A stretch of 64,000 bases of DNA from Candidatus Nitrosopumilus salarius BD31 (GCF_000242875.2 NZ_AEXL02000023.1:27509-91508); one strand, 5' to 3'. Positions 7,761-17,485 are shown, numbered from the stretch's first letter. The notes: generated by a model from the sequence alone, not told the origin. Translations and numbers: made by a program.

Positions 7761-9239
7761 ATGAATCCCATAATTTTATCAATTTTAAATTTGATTAGAG
7801 GTCAATTTGGAGATGTTGTTTCAATATCTAATTTCGATTCTACCGTAATATTAGACAAATTAATAGAATTACAAAATTCAGTAGGCACATTATCAAATCA
7901 TGACGGACCAATTGCTCCAGCTCATGTGATATTACTTGCAGCAGGTGTAGTAATTTTTCTAGGAGTTGCAGGAGAAGCATTCTTTAAAAAAACAGGAATT
8001 CCCGATGTAGCGTTTTTGATGATTCTAGGAGTGATAATTGGACCAGTCTTTGGATTGATTCAACCAGAAGCTGTTATCTCAGTAGTACCATACTTTGCTG
8101 CACTTGCATTGATAATCATAATGTTTGATGGTGGATTAAATTTAGATATCAAACATGTTGTAAAAACTGTTCATTTTTCAATAACATTGGCAATTCTGGG
8201 TTTTATTTTATCGGTTGTAATCATAACACTTGCTGCTCATTTTGCATTAGGATGGTTATGGTTAGAGAGTATATTGTTAGGTTCAATTGTAGGTGGAAGT
8301 AGTTCTGCGATTGTTTTTGGTCTTGTCAGAAATATCAAAATTTCAGATGACGCCAAATCAATGTTAAGTTTTGAATCTGCGGTAACTGATATTTTAGCTA
8401 CAATTATCGCATTCATATTATTTGAAGCTGTGCTTTCAGGCCATTTTGATCTACAAACTTTGGAAGAAACGCTTGGTAGAGCAATTGTTGTAGGTTTAGT
8501 TTTAGGATTTGGTGTAGGAATTCCTTGGATGTATGTTTCAACAAAACTTGGAAATGCTCAACATGCATACATGCTTACATTAGGAGTTTTGTTTGTCTTG
8601 TTCTTTTTGGCAAATTCATTTGGTGAATCAGGTGCCCTAACAGCACTTGTATTTGGTTTGATGATTGGAAATAAGAGACATCTTTCAAAAATACTCAAAT
8701 TTAAGCTTCCAAAAATTGAGATGGATGATCCAACACATAATCAATTAACATTTTTGGTAAGATCATTTTTCTTTGTTTTTGTTGGATTGATGGCAAGCTT
8801 TGGACAGATAGAATATATGGTATTTGGAATTTTGGCAACAATTGCTATTTATTTTGGAAGATCGTTTATTGGAAAGATTACACTTACAAAAAGATTCTCC
8901 AAATTGGATAAAGCTGTAACAAATTCTATGATTCCTAGAGGATTGGCTGCTGCAGTACTTGCTACATATCCAATTACATTGGGCTTGCCAAATGCAGAAG
9001 CATATTCACAAATGGTATTTTTTATTATTTTGTCATCTGTAATCATTACAACGATTGGATTGGGAAAATCAAAGAAAATACCACCACCAGAATCAGTGGA
9101 AGGTGGATTTGTTAAGCCTACTGATGATTCAGATGAGGGTTCTGTAAAAGAAGTACAAACTGAAACATCAAATAATTTTCAAAAGGAATCAATAGAAGGT
9201 GGATTTGTTAAGCCTACTGATGATTCTCAAAGAGAATAG
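7761..9239 (+). CDS. cation/proton antiporter, CPA1 (NhaP-like)
   Basis: 492 residues with about 12-13 membrane segments after an N-terminal extension of some 50 residues. Recognisable pieces: FKKTGIPDVAFLMILGVIIGP, MFDGGLNLD, and SFESAVTDILAT containing the buried acidic pair region, then SFFFVFVGLMASFG. It exchanges Na+ or K+ for H+ at the cytoplasmic membrane. The polar C-terminal tail (about 60 residues) contains a duplicated 14-residue segment, EGGFVKPTDDS in both copies. The gene ends 1 bp before the TFB gene ends on the other strand. Confidence 0.88.
   Translation: MNPIILSILNLIRGQFGDVVSISNFDSTVILDKLIELQNSVGTLSNHDGPIAPAHVILLAAGVVIFLGVAGEAFFKKTGIPDVAFLMILGVIIGPVFGLIQPEAVISVVPYFAALALIIIMFDGGLNLDIKHVVKTVHFSITLAILGFILSVVIITLAAHFALGWLWLESILLGSIVGGSSSAIVFGLVRNIKISDDAKSMLSFESAVTDILATIIAFILFEAVLSGHFDLQTLEETLGRAIVVGLVLGFGVGIPWMYVSTKLGNAQHAYMLTLGVLFVLFFLANSFGESGALTALVFGLMIGNKRHLSKILKFKLPKIEMDDPTHNQLTFLVRSFFFVFVGLMASFGQIEYMVFGILATIAIYFGRSFIGKITLTKRFSKLDKAVTNSMIPRGLAAAVLATYPITLGLPNAEAYSQMVFFIILSSVIITTIGLGKSKKIPPPESVEGGFVKPTDDSDEGSVKEVQTETSNNFQKESIEGGFVKPTDDSQRE
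9090..9226 (+). repeat. 41-bp direct repeat in antiporter tail
   Basis: Two near-identical 41-bp copies (9090-9130 and 9186-9226, 96 bp apart, in frame) encode ES(V/I)EGGFVKPTDDS twice. They differ at only two or three bases, which suggests a recent duplication or selection on a docking tail. Confidence 0.85.
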
Positions 9240-9240
9240 A

Positions 9241-10146
9241 TTACAAATCAAGTGATTCTTTGAGGCCTTTGTACCTATTTCTTATAGTTACCTCTGTAAC
9301 ATTTGCAGCTTCTGCAATATCACGCTGAGTCTTGTCCTCACCGTTTTTGACACAAGATAGGTATAGAGCCGCTGCTGCTAATCCCATGGGATCCTTTCCA
9401 GCTGATACTTCGTTTTCTTGTGCAAGCTTCAAAACTTTTACTGCATATCTTTTTGTTTTTTCAGCAATTCCAATTCTGCTTGCAATTCTTGCAACACATT
9501 GAATTGAATCAGTTACTGGCATCTTCAAATCAAGTTCTTTGACTAGTAATCTATAACATCTTGCAATATCTTTTCTTTTAATGTTAGCTGCTTCCTCAAC
9601 ATCTTTTAGATTTCTTGGAGTTGCAGTGTCACGGCATGCAGCATAAAGTGCTGATGCCATTAAAGCTGAAATGGAACGTCCTCGAACTAGACCTTTTTCA
9701 AGTGCTTTTCTGTAAATATAAGCTGCTTTTTCAATTACTGCATCAGAAATTGCTAGTTTATCTTTTAGTCTGTTTAATTCACTAAATGCTTGTCTAAAGT
9801 TTCTATCAACTGGTTCATGAACTTGGCTTCTACTGTCCCAGGTTCTAAGTCTCTCAATTGTACTTTTCATTGACGCTGTAAGTGGTCTTCCGGATGCATC
9901 TTTGTTTACAGGATTGATAATTGTTGCAAGACCCATATCGTGCATGGTCAATGATGTTGGTGCGCCAGCTCTTGCTTTATTGCCACCTTCATCTTGAGTA
10001 AAGGATCTCCATTCAGGTCCTGCTTCTTGTAGTTTTTCAGTAATTACAAATCCACATTTAGAACAGAACATTTCTCCTGATTCATTATCTGTAACTAATT
10101 TGCCCTGAGCACATCTTGGACACAGCTCTTTTGTTTTGCTTACCAT
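9241..10146 (-). CDS. tfb: transcription initiation factor B (TFB)
   Basis: 301 residues. N-terminal zinc ribbon (CPRC ... CSKCG, C9/C12/C28/C31), B-reader/linker (GPEWRSF, GGNKARAGAPTSLTMHDMGLAT), then two cyclin-like repeats ending in VTEVTIRNRYKGLKE, which carries the BRE-binding helix-turn-helix. It recruits RNA polymerase to TBP on promoters. A second TFB gene lies at 13.6 kb; multiple TFBs are usual in this lineage and may act at different promoter sets. The gene is divergent from the next exported-protein gene. Confidence 0.95.
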   Translation of the reverse strand: MVSKTKELCPRCAQGKLVTDNESGEMFCSKCGFVITEKLQEAGPEWRSFTQDEGGNKARAGAPTSLTMHDMGLATIINPVNKDASGRPLTASMKSTIERLRTWDSRSQVHEPVDRNFRQAFSELNRLKDKLAISDAVIEKAAYIYRKALEKGLVRGRSISALMASALYAACRDTATPRNLKDVEEAANIKRKDIARCYRLLVKELDLKMPVTDSIQCVARIASRIGIAEKTKRYAVKVLKLAQENEVSAGKDPMGLAAAALYLSCVKNGEDKTQRDIAEAANVTEVTIRNRYKGLKESLDL

Positions 10147-10270
10147 TTGATTCTAGGTGACTGAATTGATGTTATTTATTAATCAACATCTTTTTTCTTT
10201 AAAATTCAAGCAAAAATTGAGCCTGAAAATAATACTGAATAGTCATAATGGAGTAATTCGTAGTAAGAGC

Positions 10271-11224
10271 ATGAGTTTTCTCTGGATTGTACCATTATTG
10301 GTTTGCTTGTTTTTTCTAGTACCTAATTCCTATGCAGAAACAATTACTCAAAATTTAGAAGGCGGTATGGATATTGATATAACATATCCTGATGAAATCT
10401 TAGCTGGAAGAGAATACAGTATATCGGTTTTGATAAAAAATAACGGGTGGGAAGACAAACAGGATATTTCATTGATCTTCTCTAGTAAAGATAAAGCTCT
10501 AGCTGCAGGAGTATCAGATAACATCATAATTGAAAAACTCTCTCAAGGTGGAACATATGGTGGAAATATTGATTTGTTAATTCCAACTAATTCAAATCCT
10601 GGTACTCATTTTATTAATTTAAAATATTCTCAAGTTCTTGTTGCAAATAATAAAACACCACAACCTGCAATTTATCATGATATTGCAATTCCAATTACAA
10701 TAAAAGAAGATCCGGTTGTAACAATTCATACAAAAGTTCCTGAATCAATTTTTGCAAATGCTGAATTTCCAATTACAGTTGAAGTGTTATCAAAAAACAT
10801 AGACATTACAGATGTTAACATAAAGATAATTGCACCAAAAGATATTGAATTTAGAGGAGAAACATCACATACATTTTCAAAAATAGAAAAAAATACTCCT
10901 ATTGAAATTACATCACGAATCATTACACCAAATGAAAAAGCTAATTCAGAATACAAATTACCATTTGAAATAATTGTATCATATACAGATGATACTGGAA
11001 ATAAAAAGGAAGACTCACAGACAGTTTCAGTAGTTTTACGACCTAGGACATTTATGGAATTAACAGTAGATGGAGGAATTTGGATTGGTGATTTCTTTAT
11101 TGCTCCATATGTTAGTCTTGGAACTATCATAGGAATTCCCGCAGGTGCAATAATTTCATTAATTATCAGAAAAAAACAGAATTCTACTAAAAAAACACAA
11201 AAAAGAAAAAACTCTAGGCTTTGA
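10271..11224 (+). CDS. exported CARDB/NEW3-like adhesion protein
   Basis: 317 residues from ATG 10271, which begins a clean signal peptide (SFLWIVPLLVCLFFLVPNSYA). An in-frame GTG at 10157 would add 38 residues before the signal peptide and is unlikely. Two beta-sandwich domains follow (about residues 25-135 and 140-265), the first resembling CARDB/alpha-galactosidase NEW3-type folds (SVLIKNNGWEDKQDISLIF). A C-terminal membrane helix (VSLGTIIGIPAGAIISLII) and a basic tail end it. Probably a surface-anchored protein; ligand unknown. Confidence 0.7.
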   Translation: MSFLWIVPLLVCLFFLVPNSYAETITQNLEGGMDIDITYPDEILAGREYSISVLIKNNGWEDKQDISLIFSSKDKALAAGVSDNIIIEKLSQGGTYGGNIDLLIPTNSNPGTHFINLKYSQVLVANNKTPQPAIYHDIAIPITIKEDPVVTIHTKVPESIFANAEFPITVEVLSKNIDITDVNIKIIAPKDIEFRGETSHTFSKIEKNTPIEITSRIITPNEKANSEYKLPFEIIVSYTDDTGNKKEDSQTVSVVLRPRTFMELTVDGGIWIGDFFIAPYVSLGTIIGIPAGAIISLIIRKKQNSTKKTQKRKNSRL

Positions 11225-11513
11225 GTTTTTCTTGAATATTTTGAATATACTTATTGTTGTATTCAATGAAAAGTTGAATTTTGTCTTGAGCCAAAGCCAT
11301 TGCACCAGGCCTACTATTGACGTGTGCTTCGGCTATTTTTTGTTGCTCTAATAGTTTTTCAAGATTTTCTTTTGGTTGTAATTTTAGTTCTTCAAGTAAA
11401 ATTGCAAATTCATTTTTAAGAATATTTTCAGTGTCAGGAATTGCAGGTGGATCTGCTCCAATGATTTCTTTGGTTGTAATTTTTCCAAATACTTTTTTAT
11501 CTAATTCAAGCAA
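11214..11513 (-). CDS. conserved small helical protein, unknown
   Basis: 99 residues, largely helical (LKNEFAILLEELKLQPKENLEKLLEQQKIAEAHV), with a Pro-rich loop (GADPPAIPD) and no membrane segment. Its 3' end overlaps the convergent exported-protein gene by 11 bp. I do not recognise the family. The clean frame and start support it as real. Confidence 0.55.
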   Translation of the reverse strand: MLELDKKVFGKITTKEIIGADPPAIPDTENILKNEFAILLEELKLQPKENLEKLLEQQKIAEAHVNSRPGAMALAQDKIQLFIEYNNKYIQNIQEKLKA

Positions 11514-11624
11514 TAGTAGAAAATGGAACTAGAAGTATAAATTTAATTTCATTTAAGAATTTTTTACAAAAGTGAGTGCAGTGCAATCAAAGATTTTATC
11601 TTTTGATAGTTTTATGATATTTTG

Positions 11625-11834
11625 ATGACTTATTGTATAGGTAACTGCAAAAAGTACAAAGCCCTTAAGCCTACACAGATTGGTAGGTATGCATCTGGAC
11701 AAAAAAGATGCAATTACTGCGAAATATTTGTAGATTATGATGGAATTATCTGTCCTTGTTGCAATAGACAATTAAGATGTCTTCCCAGAAGCAGAAAAGG
11801 AAAAGAAAAGTATCTAGCTCAGATTATTAAATAA
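11625..11834 (+). CDS. small zinc-ribbon protein
   Basis: 69 residues with four cysteine groups: YCIGNC near the N-terminus, RCNYC, and CPCCNRQLRC, plus basic residues through the C-terminus (RSRKGKEKYLAQIIK). The spacing fits one or two treble-clef or ribbon zinc sites. Nucleic-acid binding is plausible given the charge. ATG at 11625 (a TTG one codon upstream is also open). Monocistronic in appearance; target unknown. Confidence 0.65.
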   Translation: MTYCIGNCKKYKALKPTQIGRYASGQKRCNYCEIFVDYDGIICPCCNRQLRCLPRSRKGKEKYLAQIIK

Positions 11835-12209
11835 AAAAATATCGTATCGAGATAGATTTTTTGCTTTTAATTTTTGTAGATTTTAGTTTAAGAAGAGTCA
11901 TGTTTAGAACACTCAGAAAGCTTTTCCTTTATTTGAGATGTAACTACATTTTCATTAAGAGGAATTGTTCTGTGGGATTATGTTAGGTTCTTTTCTTAGA
12001 TTCTCGATTGATCTATAACATCAAACCAATCAGATGTGTCATAGATGGTGTTATTATTGAACTCTTTTTGATAGATTTTTTTGTTGCCTGAAATCAATGT
12101 AATGTTTTTTTAATTAAATAGGCAAATTCGTTGCTAAGAACCCAAAATAGTTCAATCATGCCTGAAAATCAAAGTTCTGTTTATAAGAAATCAATGTAAG
12201 GGGAAATAC
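11835..12209. other. intergenic region holding a gene remnant
   Basis: 375 bp between the zinc-ribbon gene and the next small gene. The minus strand carries a degraded coding remnant (11888-12103). To its right are a TAGGCAAATTC element (12119-12129), an ATGCCTG motif (12158-12164) and the promoter and Shine-Dalgarno-like aagggg of the gene at 12210. Confidence 0.6.
11888..12103 (-). pseudogene. remnant of a small gene with two internal stops
   Basis: One minus-strand frame reads 72 codons that look like protein (ISGNKKIYQKEFNNNTIYD, SDWFDVIDQSRI, then after two stops TIPLNENVVTSQIKEKLSE) and ends at a natural stop. Two in-frame stops near the middle and a stop immediately upstream of the first readable codon, with no start, mark it as decayed. 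The ancestral family is not recognised. Confidence 0.5.
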
Positions 12210-12482
12210 ATGGCAATTCCAGCTGATGTTGAAGAATTTGTTGAAAAACACATCAAACTTATGATTTCCCAAACTGAAACGTATTTACCATTTATCAGAG
12301 TTGCATTTCCATATTCAAACAATATAGCTGATGGTGTTTACAATCTAATAATCGGTAGTGCATTATCGATATTTATCAATCAGTTTGCAATGAAAATGAA
12401 ATATCCAACCGCAGATGATTTTTCAGAATTTGGAAAAATTGCTATCAAATATAGAGATCAGGTTGATCAATTTTTCAAATAG
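12210..12482 (+). CDS. small conserved protein, unknown
   Basis: 90 residues. The middle has a hydrophobic helix (GVYNLIIGSALSIFINQFAM) that could be an amphipathic or single membrane helix; both ends are charged helices. An aagggg sequence lies about 9-14 bp upstream of the ATG and may be a true ribosome-binding site, unlike most genes here. Function unknown. Confidence 0.6.
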   Translation: MAIPADVEEFVEKHIKLMISQTETYLPFIRVAFPYSNNIADGVYNLIIGSALSIFINQFAMKMKYPTADDFSEFGKIAIKYRDQVDQFFK

Positions 12483-12484
12483 TC

Positions 12485-12715
12485 TTATGCCAATTCACCT
12501 AGAAAGTGCACTGTGTTATTAATTACAACAACTGTTCTATCTTTTGGGACATGATACAATTTTTTTGTACCGTTAGAAGATTGTACAATAATTTTTGAAA
12601 ATGGATCTTTTAGTGATTTGTAAAGAATTCCTTTTTCGCCTACTGATTGAGACCAATGAGTTCCTTGAACAAAAGAGATTGCTTGGAATTTTATGACCTG
12701 ATATGAGTATACCAT
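12485..12715 (-). CDS. small protein upstream of 12485, unknown
   Basis: 76 residues, beta-rich (MVYSYQVIKFQAISFVQGTHW, TKKLYHVPKDRTVVVINNTVHFLG), no cysteines and no membrane helix. It starts 6 bp after the crcB stop and is probably co-transcribed with it. No family recognised. Confidence 0.55.
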   Translation of the reverse strand: MVYSYQVIKFQAISFVQGTHWSQSVGEKGILYKSLKDPFSKIIVQSSNGTKKLYHVPKDRTVVVINNTVHFLGELA

Positions 12716-12721
12716 TTCTAA

Positions 12722-13102
12722 TTAATTATTAATAATTGCACTCATTAATGACTTTCCTCCAATTAGTGCTGTAATTGACAAGCCTATATTGGCAATAATA
12801 TTTATCGCGAGAGATCCATAATGATGTCCATCAAGTAGGTTACTTGAATCAAGAGCAAAAGAAGACATTGTTGTAAGGGATCCACAAAATCCTACTGCTG
12901 CAAATAATGAATATCTTCCATCAAGATTCCATTGTTCTGACACTATAACAAATACACCAAGTAAAAATGCGCCTAAAACATTGACTATCAAAACATTCAG
13001 AGGTAAGGTATTGAAAAGTAATGGTGACTCTGTAACTTTGTATCTCAGAAAGGCTCCAAACACAGAACCAACTGCAAGAAAAACATATTCTAGTCCTTTC
13101 AT
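12722..13102 (-). CDS. crcB: fluoride-specific ion channel CrcB/Fluc
   Basis: 126 residues with four membrane helices, the standard Fluc size. Diagnostic features: GSVFGAFLRY near the N-terminus, the NVLIVNVLGAFLLGV segment with the conserved Asn, and GFCGSLTTMSSFALD, which contains the central GxxGxxTT(F/M)S motif that binds the bridging Na+. Works as a dual-topology dimer that lets F- leave the cell. No fluoride riboswitch was recognised upstream. The 76-residue protein follows 6 bp downstream. Confidence 0.9.
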   Translation of the reverse strand: MKGLEYVFLAVGSVFGAFLRYKVTESPLLFNTLPLNVLIVNVLGAFLLGVFVIVSEQWNLDGRYSLFAAVGFCGSLTTMSSFALDSSNLLDGHHYGSLAINIIANIGLSITALIGGKSLMSAIINN

Positions 13103-13233
13103 CTATATGATTACAAATTAACTGATATTATTAGTGCTATTTGGAAACATTTTGATAAAATCATGCCTAATTCTTATTAATTTGGAAAGATATGTCTATG
13201 GTTTTTATAGGTTCGATATTTTCTCCAGACTGA

Positions 13234-13425
13234 ATGACACTAAAATTGAGATGTGAAGACTATGGGTTTGAATGTGAATTCATTTTAGATGAAGAAAAAA
13301 CCGTAGGTCTTATTGAAAAATTAAGAGCACATTTTGAAGAAGAACACGGAATTGACTACACTATAGAAGCAGTAACTCAAATGATTACTAATCGTGGGCA
13401 TTCTTTAGAATCAATAAGAAAATAA
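13234..13425 (+). CDS. DUF1059 family protein
   Basis: 63 residues matching the DUF1059 pattern: LRCEDYGFECEFILDEE with two cysteines, then LIEKLRAHFEEEHGIDY and a short C-terminal helix. The His-Glu-rich helix and Cys pair suggest a small metal-binding fold. Function unknown. Divergent from crcB, with an ATGCCTA motif about 65 bp upstream of the ATG. Confidence 0.75.
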   Translation: MTLKLRCEDYGFECEFILDEEKTVGLIEKLRAHFEEEHGIDYTIEAVTQMITNRGHSLESIRK

Positions 13426-13594
13426 AATCTTATTAAAAAATTATTTTCATTTTTAACATTTATTACATTGTTTATACTACATTAATTATTCAAATTAATT
13501 TAAGAAAAATTTGAGGAATTTTTTGTTTGTAAAGCTTGGTTTTGATTACAAAATTACCTCAAGCGATTTGTTTTTATTTTAAAAGCGCATACAA

Positions 13595-14524
13595 TTGTTA
13601 GTAGTGGTAGAAAATTTTTCAAATGATTATGATGTAAAGTGTCAACTCGATACTTGCAAAACCTATCCTGCAATAACGGATTCTGAAAGAGGAGAAATTG
13701 TTTGTGGGGGATGCGGCCTTATCTTATTGCAAAATATGGCTGATGCATCATATGAAAACAACGGTTACTCTCAGGAAGACTTTATGAAACTATCAAGAAC
13801 AGGTCCTGCTTCATCATTAACAATGTATGATAAAGGGTTGTCAACTGTAATTGGTACTAACAAAGATTCTTCAGGAAATGCATTATCTAACAAAACAAAA
13901 TATGAATTCAATAGACTAAGAACATGGGATCAAAGAAGCAAATCAAGAAAGACTGCTGCATTAAGCAAGGCATTTACTTTACTCCATGGAATGAAAACAA
14001 AATTAGGAGTTCCTGATAATGTTGTAGAAAGTGCTGCATATATTTACAGAAAAGTTGTCAGTGCAAAATTGACTAGAGGAAGAACAATGACTTCATTGAT
14101 CTCAGCTTCTTTGTATGCAGCATGTAGAGAAAATAACATCCCAAGAACATTAGACGATATTGCAAATGCTGGAAATGTTGAAAGAAGAATACTTTCTCGA
14201 GATTTGAGAACCATAATCAAAAAGCTTGGATTGAATCTTAATCAGTATGATACTTCCTCGTTTATATCAAAAATCTCAAATAACATGGATCTAAAAGAAA
14301 AGACCAAACGAGACGCATTTGAGATACTAAAACGATGTGAAAAGGAACAGATCACTGCTGGAAAACATCCCGTAGCACAAGCTGCTGCATCATTATACAT
14401 ATCATGTATAATGAATGGTGAAAAAATTAGTCAAAAAAAGTTTTCAGCGGAATCTGGAGTAAGTGACGTTACAATCAGAAATAGAGTAGATTTGATTAAG
14501 AAAACATTAAAGCTAATTGAGTAG
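13595..14524 (+). CDS. tfb: transcription initiation factor B (TFB), second copy
   Basis: 309 residues, the same architecture as the first TFB: zinc ribbon (C16/C21 and C37/C40), LTMYDKGLSTVIG linker, two cyclin repeats and the final VSDVTIRNRVDLIKK helix-turn-helix. The zinc ribbon uses an unusual CX4C first knuckle (CQLDTC) and the B-reader region differs strongly from the 9.2-kb copy, which suggests a different promoter or polymerase interaction. Start is TTG 13595 or in-frame GTG 13604. The T-rich TATA-like tttttatttt lies about 25-30 bp upstream. Confidence 0.93.
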   Translation: MLVVVENFSNDYDVKCQLDTCKTYPAITDSERGEIVCGGCGLILLQNMADASYENNGYSQEDFMKLSRTGPASSLTMYDKGLSTVIGTNKDSSGNALSNKTKYEFNRLRTWDQRSKSRKTAALSKAFTLLHGMKTKLGVPDNVVESAAYIYRKVVSAKLTRGRTMTSLISASLYAACRENNIPRTLDDIANAGNVERRILSRDLRTIIKKLGLNLNQYDTSSFISKISNNMDLKEKTKRDAFEILKRCEKEQITAGKHPVAQAAASLYISCIMNGEKISQKKFSAESGVSDVTIRNRVDLIKKTLKLIE

Positions 14525-14541
14525 ACTATCCCAAAAAAATC

Positions 14542-14979
14542 CTACAAGATAATTGTAGGAGAAAATATTTTTTCAAATAACACATCTTTTAATTTATTTA
14601 CCAAGTCCATTATTACTCGAATTTGCTCCATTGTGATTTCTCTAAGACTTTGAATAGTTTTATCAAGATCTGATATTTCAGATTCCAATCTTAATTTTTC
14701 ATTTTTGAGATTTGATATCTGATTTTGTAAGTTAGAATTTTGTTGTTTGAGTCTATCATTCTCTTCTGTTAACTGTCTAATTTTTTCTGAATCAGATTCT
14801 TCTGGAAATGGATTAGGAGTAGGTACAGGCTCTGGCATTTTGATCGGTTCTGGCTCTGGAGAAGGTCCTGGAATTTTAGGTGGTTCTGGCTCTTGTTCTG
14901 TTTCATATGCTAAAGTAACTTGAAGGAAGTTAAGAGAAAAAAGTATTACAAACAAACCAAAAATAAAACTAATTTTCAT
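14542..14979 (-). CDS. exported coiled-coil protein with Pro-rich stalk
   Basis: 145 residues: a signal peptide (MKISFIFGLFVILFSLNFLQVTLA), a Pro/Glu stalk (EPEPPKIPGPSPEPEP ... PEPVPTPNPFPEE), then a long coiled coil (SEKIRQLTEENDRLKQQNSNLQNQI onward) and a short hydrophobic end. Probably cell-surface; may oligomerise. Convergent with tfb, 17 bp apart. Function unknown. Confidence 0.65.
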   Translation of the reverse strand: MKISFIFGLFVILFSLNFLQVTLAYETEQEPEPPKIPGPSPEPEPIKMPEPVPTPNPFPEESDSEKIRQLTEENDRLKQQNSNLQNQISNLKNEKLRLESEISDLDKTIQSLREITMEQIRVIMDLVNKLKDVLFEKIFSPTIIL

Positions 14980-15053
14980 TGAATGACTTCACAGAAATAT
15001 TAGAATTTTTTTGTATATGAATATGATTATTGATTTCAAATAATGAAAAAGAG

Positions 15054-15272
15054 TTATTTGTAGAAATCAGGTTCTTGATCTCTTTTTTGTTTTGGAAGGT
15101 CTTCCATAATTGCCTGAACTACTTCGTTGTGATTATATGTCAAATGTCTGAGAAATTTTGCAGATTCATCTGCTCTAGTCTTTTCATCAGCAAATAACAT
15201 TTCTGGACTGCTCAATTCTGCCATCATTGTATTGCATTCTTGGCAAGGGTCAAAATCAAGGTAGAGTTTCAT
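15054..15272 (-). CDS. small CxxC protein, unknown
   Basis: 72 residues beginning MKLYLDFDPCQECNTMMAEL, with a CxxC pair that could bind zinc or be redox-active, then a helical, charged C-terminus with HLTYNHNEVV. It lies 30 bp downstream of the cdc48 stop on the same strand and may be part of that operon. Confidence 0.6.
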   Translation of the reverse strand: MKLYLDFDPCQECNTMMAELSSPEMLFADEKTRADESAKFLRHLTYNHNEVVQAIMEDLPKQKRDQEPDFYK

Positions 15273-15302
15273 TATTTTCTCTCATGTTCATTAGTATTTA
15301 GA

Positions 15303-17459
15303 CTATTTTATGGAGTGAGTGGGAGATGCCTCTTTCTTTCGAGGCTTTACCTTGTCTATTGCATCAAGAAGATCTTGTTGTGTAATCTTGATTTCTTTGA
15401 CATCTTCAGATTTACTGCCAACATGTCTTTTCAGAGCAGCAAGTGCAGCTCTGTTTGCAACTGCGGCAATTTCTGCACCACTAAAACCATCTGTTATCTC
15501 TACTAGTTTTGCAACATTTACATCACTATCAAGTGGCTTCTTTTTGGTATGAATCTCAAAGATATTCTTTCGTCCTTTAGCGTCAGGATTAGGAACTTCA
15601 ATGATTCTATCAAATCTTCCGGGTCTTAGAAGTGCCTCATCAACTATATCTAATCGGTTTGTTGCACCAATAATCAATACGTTGTGTAATTCTTCAAGTC
15701 CATCAATTTCAGTTAAAATTTGAGAGACTACGTTTTCTGTGACATGAGAGCCTGAATCACCACTTCCTCTTCTTGGAACAAGTGCGTCAACTTCATCTAA
15801 GAAGATGATACATGGGGCGGCTTGTCGAGCCTTTCTGAAAATTTCTCTAACTCCTTTTTCTGATTCACCTACCCATTTTGATAGTAGTTCAGGACCTTTA
15901 ATGCTGATAAAATTGAATTCAGTTTCTCCAGCAAGTGCTTTTGCAATTAGAGTTTTACCAGTTCCAGGTGGACCATGTAATAGAATTCCTTTTGGTGCTT
16001 CTACATCAACATAATCGTATGCATCTTTGTATTTGATTGGCCATTCAGCAGCTTCTCTTAGTTCTTCTATTAGTTCATCAAGACCGCCAACATCTTGCCA
16101 TTTAACATTTGGAGTTTGAACTTGAACCTCTCTGAGTGCACTTGGTCTAACTTCTTTTAATGCATCTTTAAAGTCCTCATCCGTAATTTTGATCTTTTGA
16201 AGAATCTCTGATGAGATCTCATCGTCATCATAGGAAAAGTCTTTGTCATCAAGAACATTTCTACGTAGAGACTTCATTGCAGCTTCTTTTGCTAATATTT
16301 CTAAATCTGCTCCAACAAATCCATGAGTTGGTTTTGAGTATTGTTTTAGATCTACTTTTTCATCAATTGGCATACCACGAGTATGAATTGAAAGAATGTC
16401 AAATCTTCCTTCTTCATCAGGAATTCCAATTTCAATTTCTCTATCAAATCTTCCTGGTCTTCTTAGTGCAGGATCAATTGAATCAGGTCTGTTAGTAGCT
16501 GCAATTACTACAACTTTGCCTCTGGATTTCATACCATCCATTAAAGTCAACAGTTGAGAAACAATTCTTTTTTCTAGTTCTCCTGATACTTCATCTCTTT
16601 TTGGAGCGATTGAGTCAATCTCATCAATGAAGATTATGCTAGGTGCATTTTCCTCAGCTTGAGTAAAGATTTCTCTGATTCGTTCCTCACTTTCTCCATA
16701 ATGTTTGCCCATAATTTCAGGACCGCTAAGTGAGATAAAGTGGGCATTAGTCTCTCCTGCTACAGCTTTTGCCAGAAGAGTTTTACCAGTTCCAGGTGGA
16801 CCATATAGTAAAACACCCTTTGGTGCTTCCACACCGATTTTTTCAAATAATTCAGGATGTCTCATGGGTAATTCAACCATCTCACGGATCTTTAGAACCT
16901 CACGCTTCAAGCCTCCAAGTTCATCATAAGTTATTCTAGGTACAGATGAATCAACTGCTTTTGTCATTGATCCAAGTTTGAAGATTGTGTCTTCAGTTAC
17001 AAGAACTGGTTTAGATGGTTTTGTACTTGTTACCATAAATTGTATTTTTCCGCCCATTTGAGTTGGAAGTGTTATAGAATCATGAACTGTAAATACATGA
17101 TTAAGATAGTTGTAAATCATCACTTGATGTAATTGGTCTTCATCAATAGATAATTTTTCAGTAGGAGATAAAACAATTTGTTCAGCATTTTCAGCTTCAA
17201 CTGATTTTAATGAAATTTTATCACCTATTCCAGCACCAATATTTTGTCTTGTTATTCCATCTATTTTGATAATTCCAGTTCCATATTCTTCAGGTGAACT
17301 TGGCCATAGTTTTACATGTGTTTTTTTGTTGTATGTTAATTCTAAAATTTGGCCGGTGCTCCATTTTTGATCCTCAATTACTTTAGGATCAATTATTGCT
17401 CTGCCTCGTCCAACATGTTGTTGTGGAATTTCGTCTACTTTTAAAATAATTTCACTCAT
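15303..17459 (-). CDS. cdc48: Cdc48/VCP-type AAA+ ATPase
   Basis: 718 residues: N-terminal double-psi barrel and 4-stranded domain (about 1-185), D1 ATPase ([50 protein letters not shown]) and D2 ATPase ([49 protein letters not shown]). Both P-loops and Walker B Glu residues are intact. The hexamer unfolds or extracts substrates, often for the proteasome, in the cytoplasm. The C-terminus (PTHSIK) lacks an HbYX proteasome-docking motif. It follows hsp20 by 26 bp on the same strand, so both are likely expressed from the promoter near 18020. Confidence 0.95.
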   Translation of the reverse strand: MSEIILKVDEIPQQHVGRGRAIIDPKVIEDQKWSTGQILELTYNKKTHVKLWPSSPEEYGTGIIKIDGITRQNIGAGIGDKISLKSVEAENAEQIVLSPTEKLSIDEDQLHQVMIYNYLNHVFTVHDSITLPTQMGGKIQFMVTSTKPSKPVLVTEDTIFKLGSMTKAVDSSVPRITYDELGGLKREVLKIREMVELPMRHPELFEKIGVEAPKGVLLYGPPGTGKTLLAKAVAGETNAHFISLSGPEIMGKHYGESEERIREIFTQAEENAPSIIFIDEIDSIAPKRDEVSGELEKRIVSQLLTLMDGMKSRGKVVVIAATNRPDSIDPALRRPGRFDREIEIGIPDEEGRFDILSIHTRGMPIDEKVDLKQYSKPTHGFVGADLEILAKEAAMKSLRRNVLDDKDFSYDDDEISSEILQKIKITDEDFKDALKEVRPSALREVQVQTPNVKWQDVGGLDELIEELREAAEWPIKYKDAYDYVDVEAPKGILLHGPPGTGKTLIAKALAGETEFNFISIKGPELLSKWVGESEKGVREIFRKARQAAPCIIFLDEVDALVPRRGSGDSGSHVTENVVSQILTEIDGLEELHNVLIIGATNRLDIVDEALLRPGRFDRIIEVPNPDAKGRKNIFEIHTKKKPLDSDVNVAKLVEITDGFSGAEIAAVANRAALAALKRHVGSKSEDVKEIKITQQDLLDAIDKVKPRKKEASPTHSIK

Positions 17460-17485
17460 ATTATTGCCTCAAAAAATTTGAGGGG

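Noticed and set aside
13103..13233. Fluoride riboswitch upstream of crcB
   Set aside because: No GC-rich pseudoknot-like conserved sequence was recognised in this AT-rich gap.
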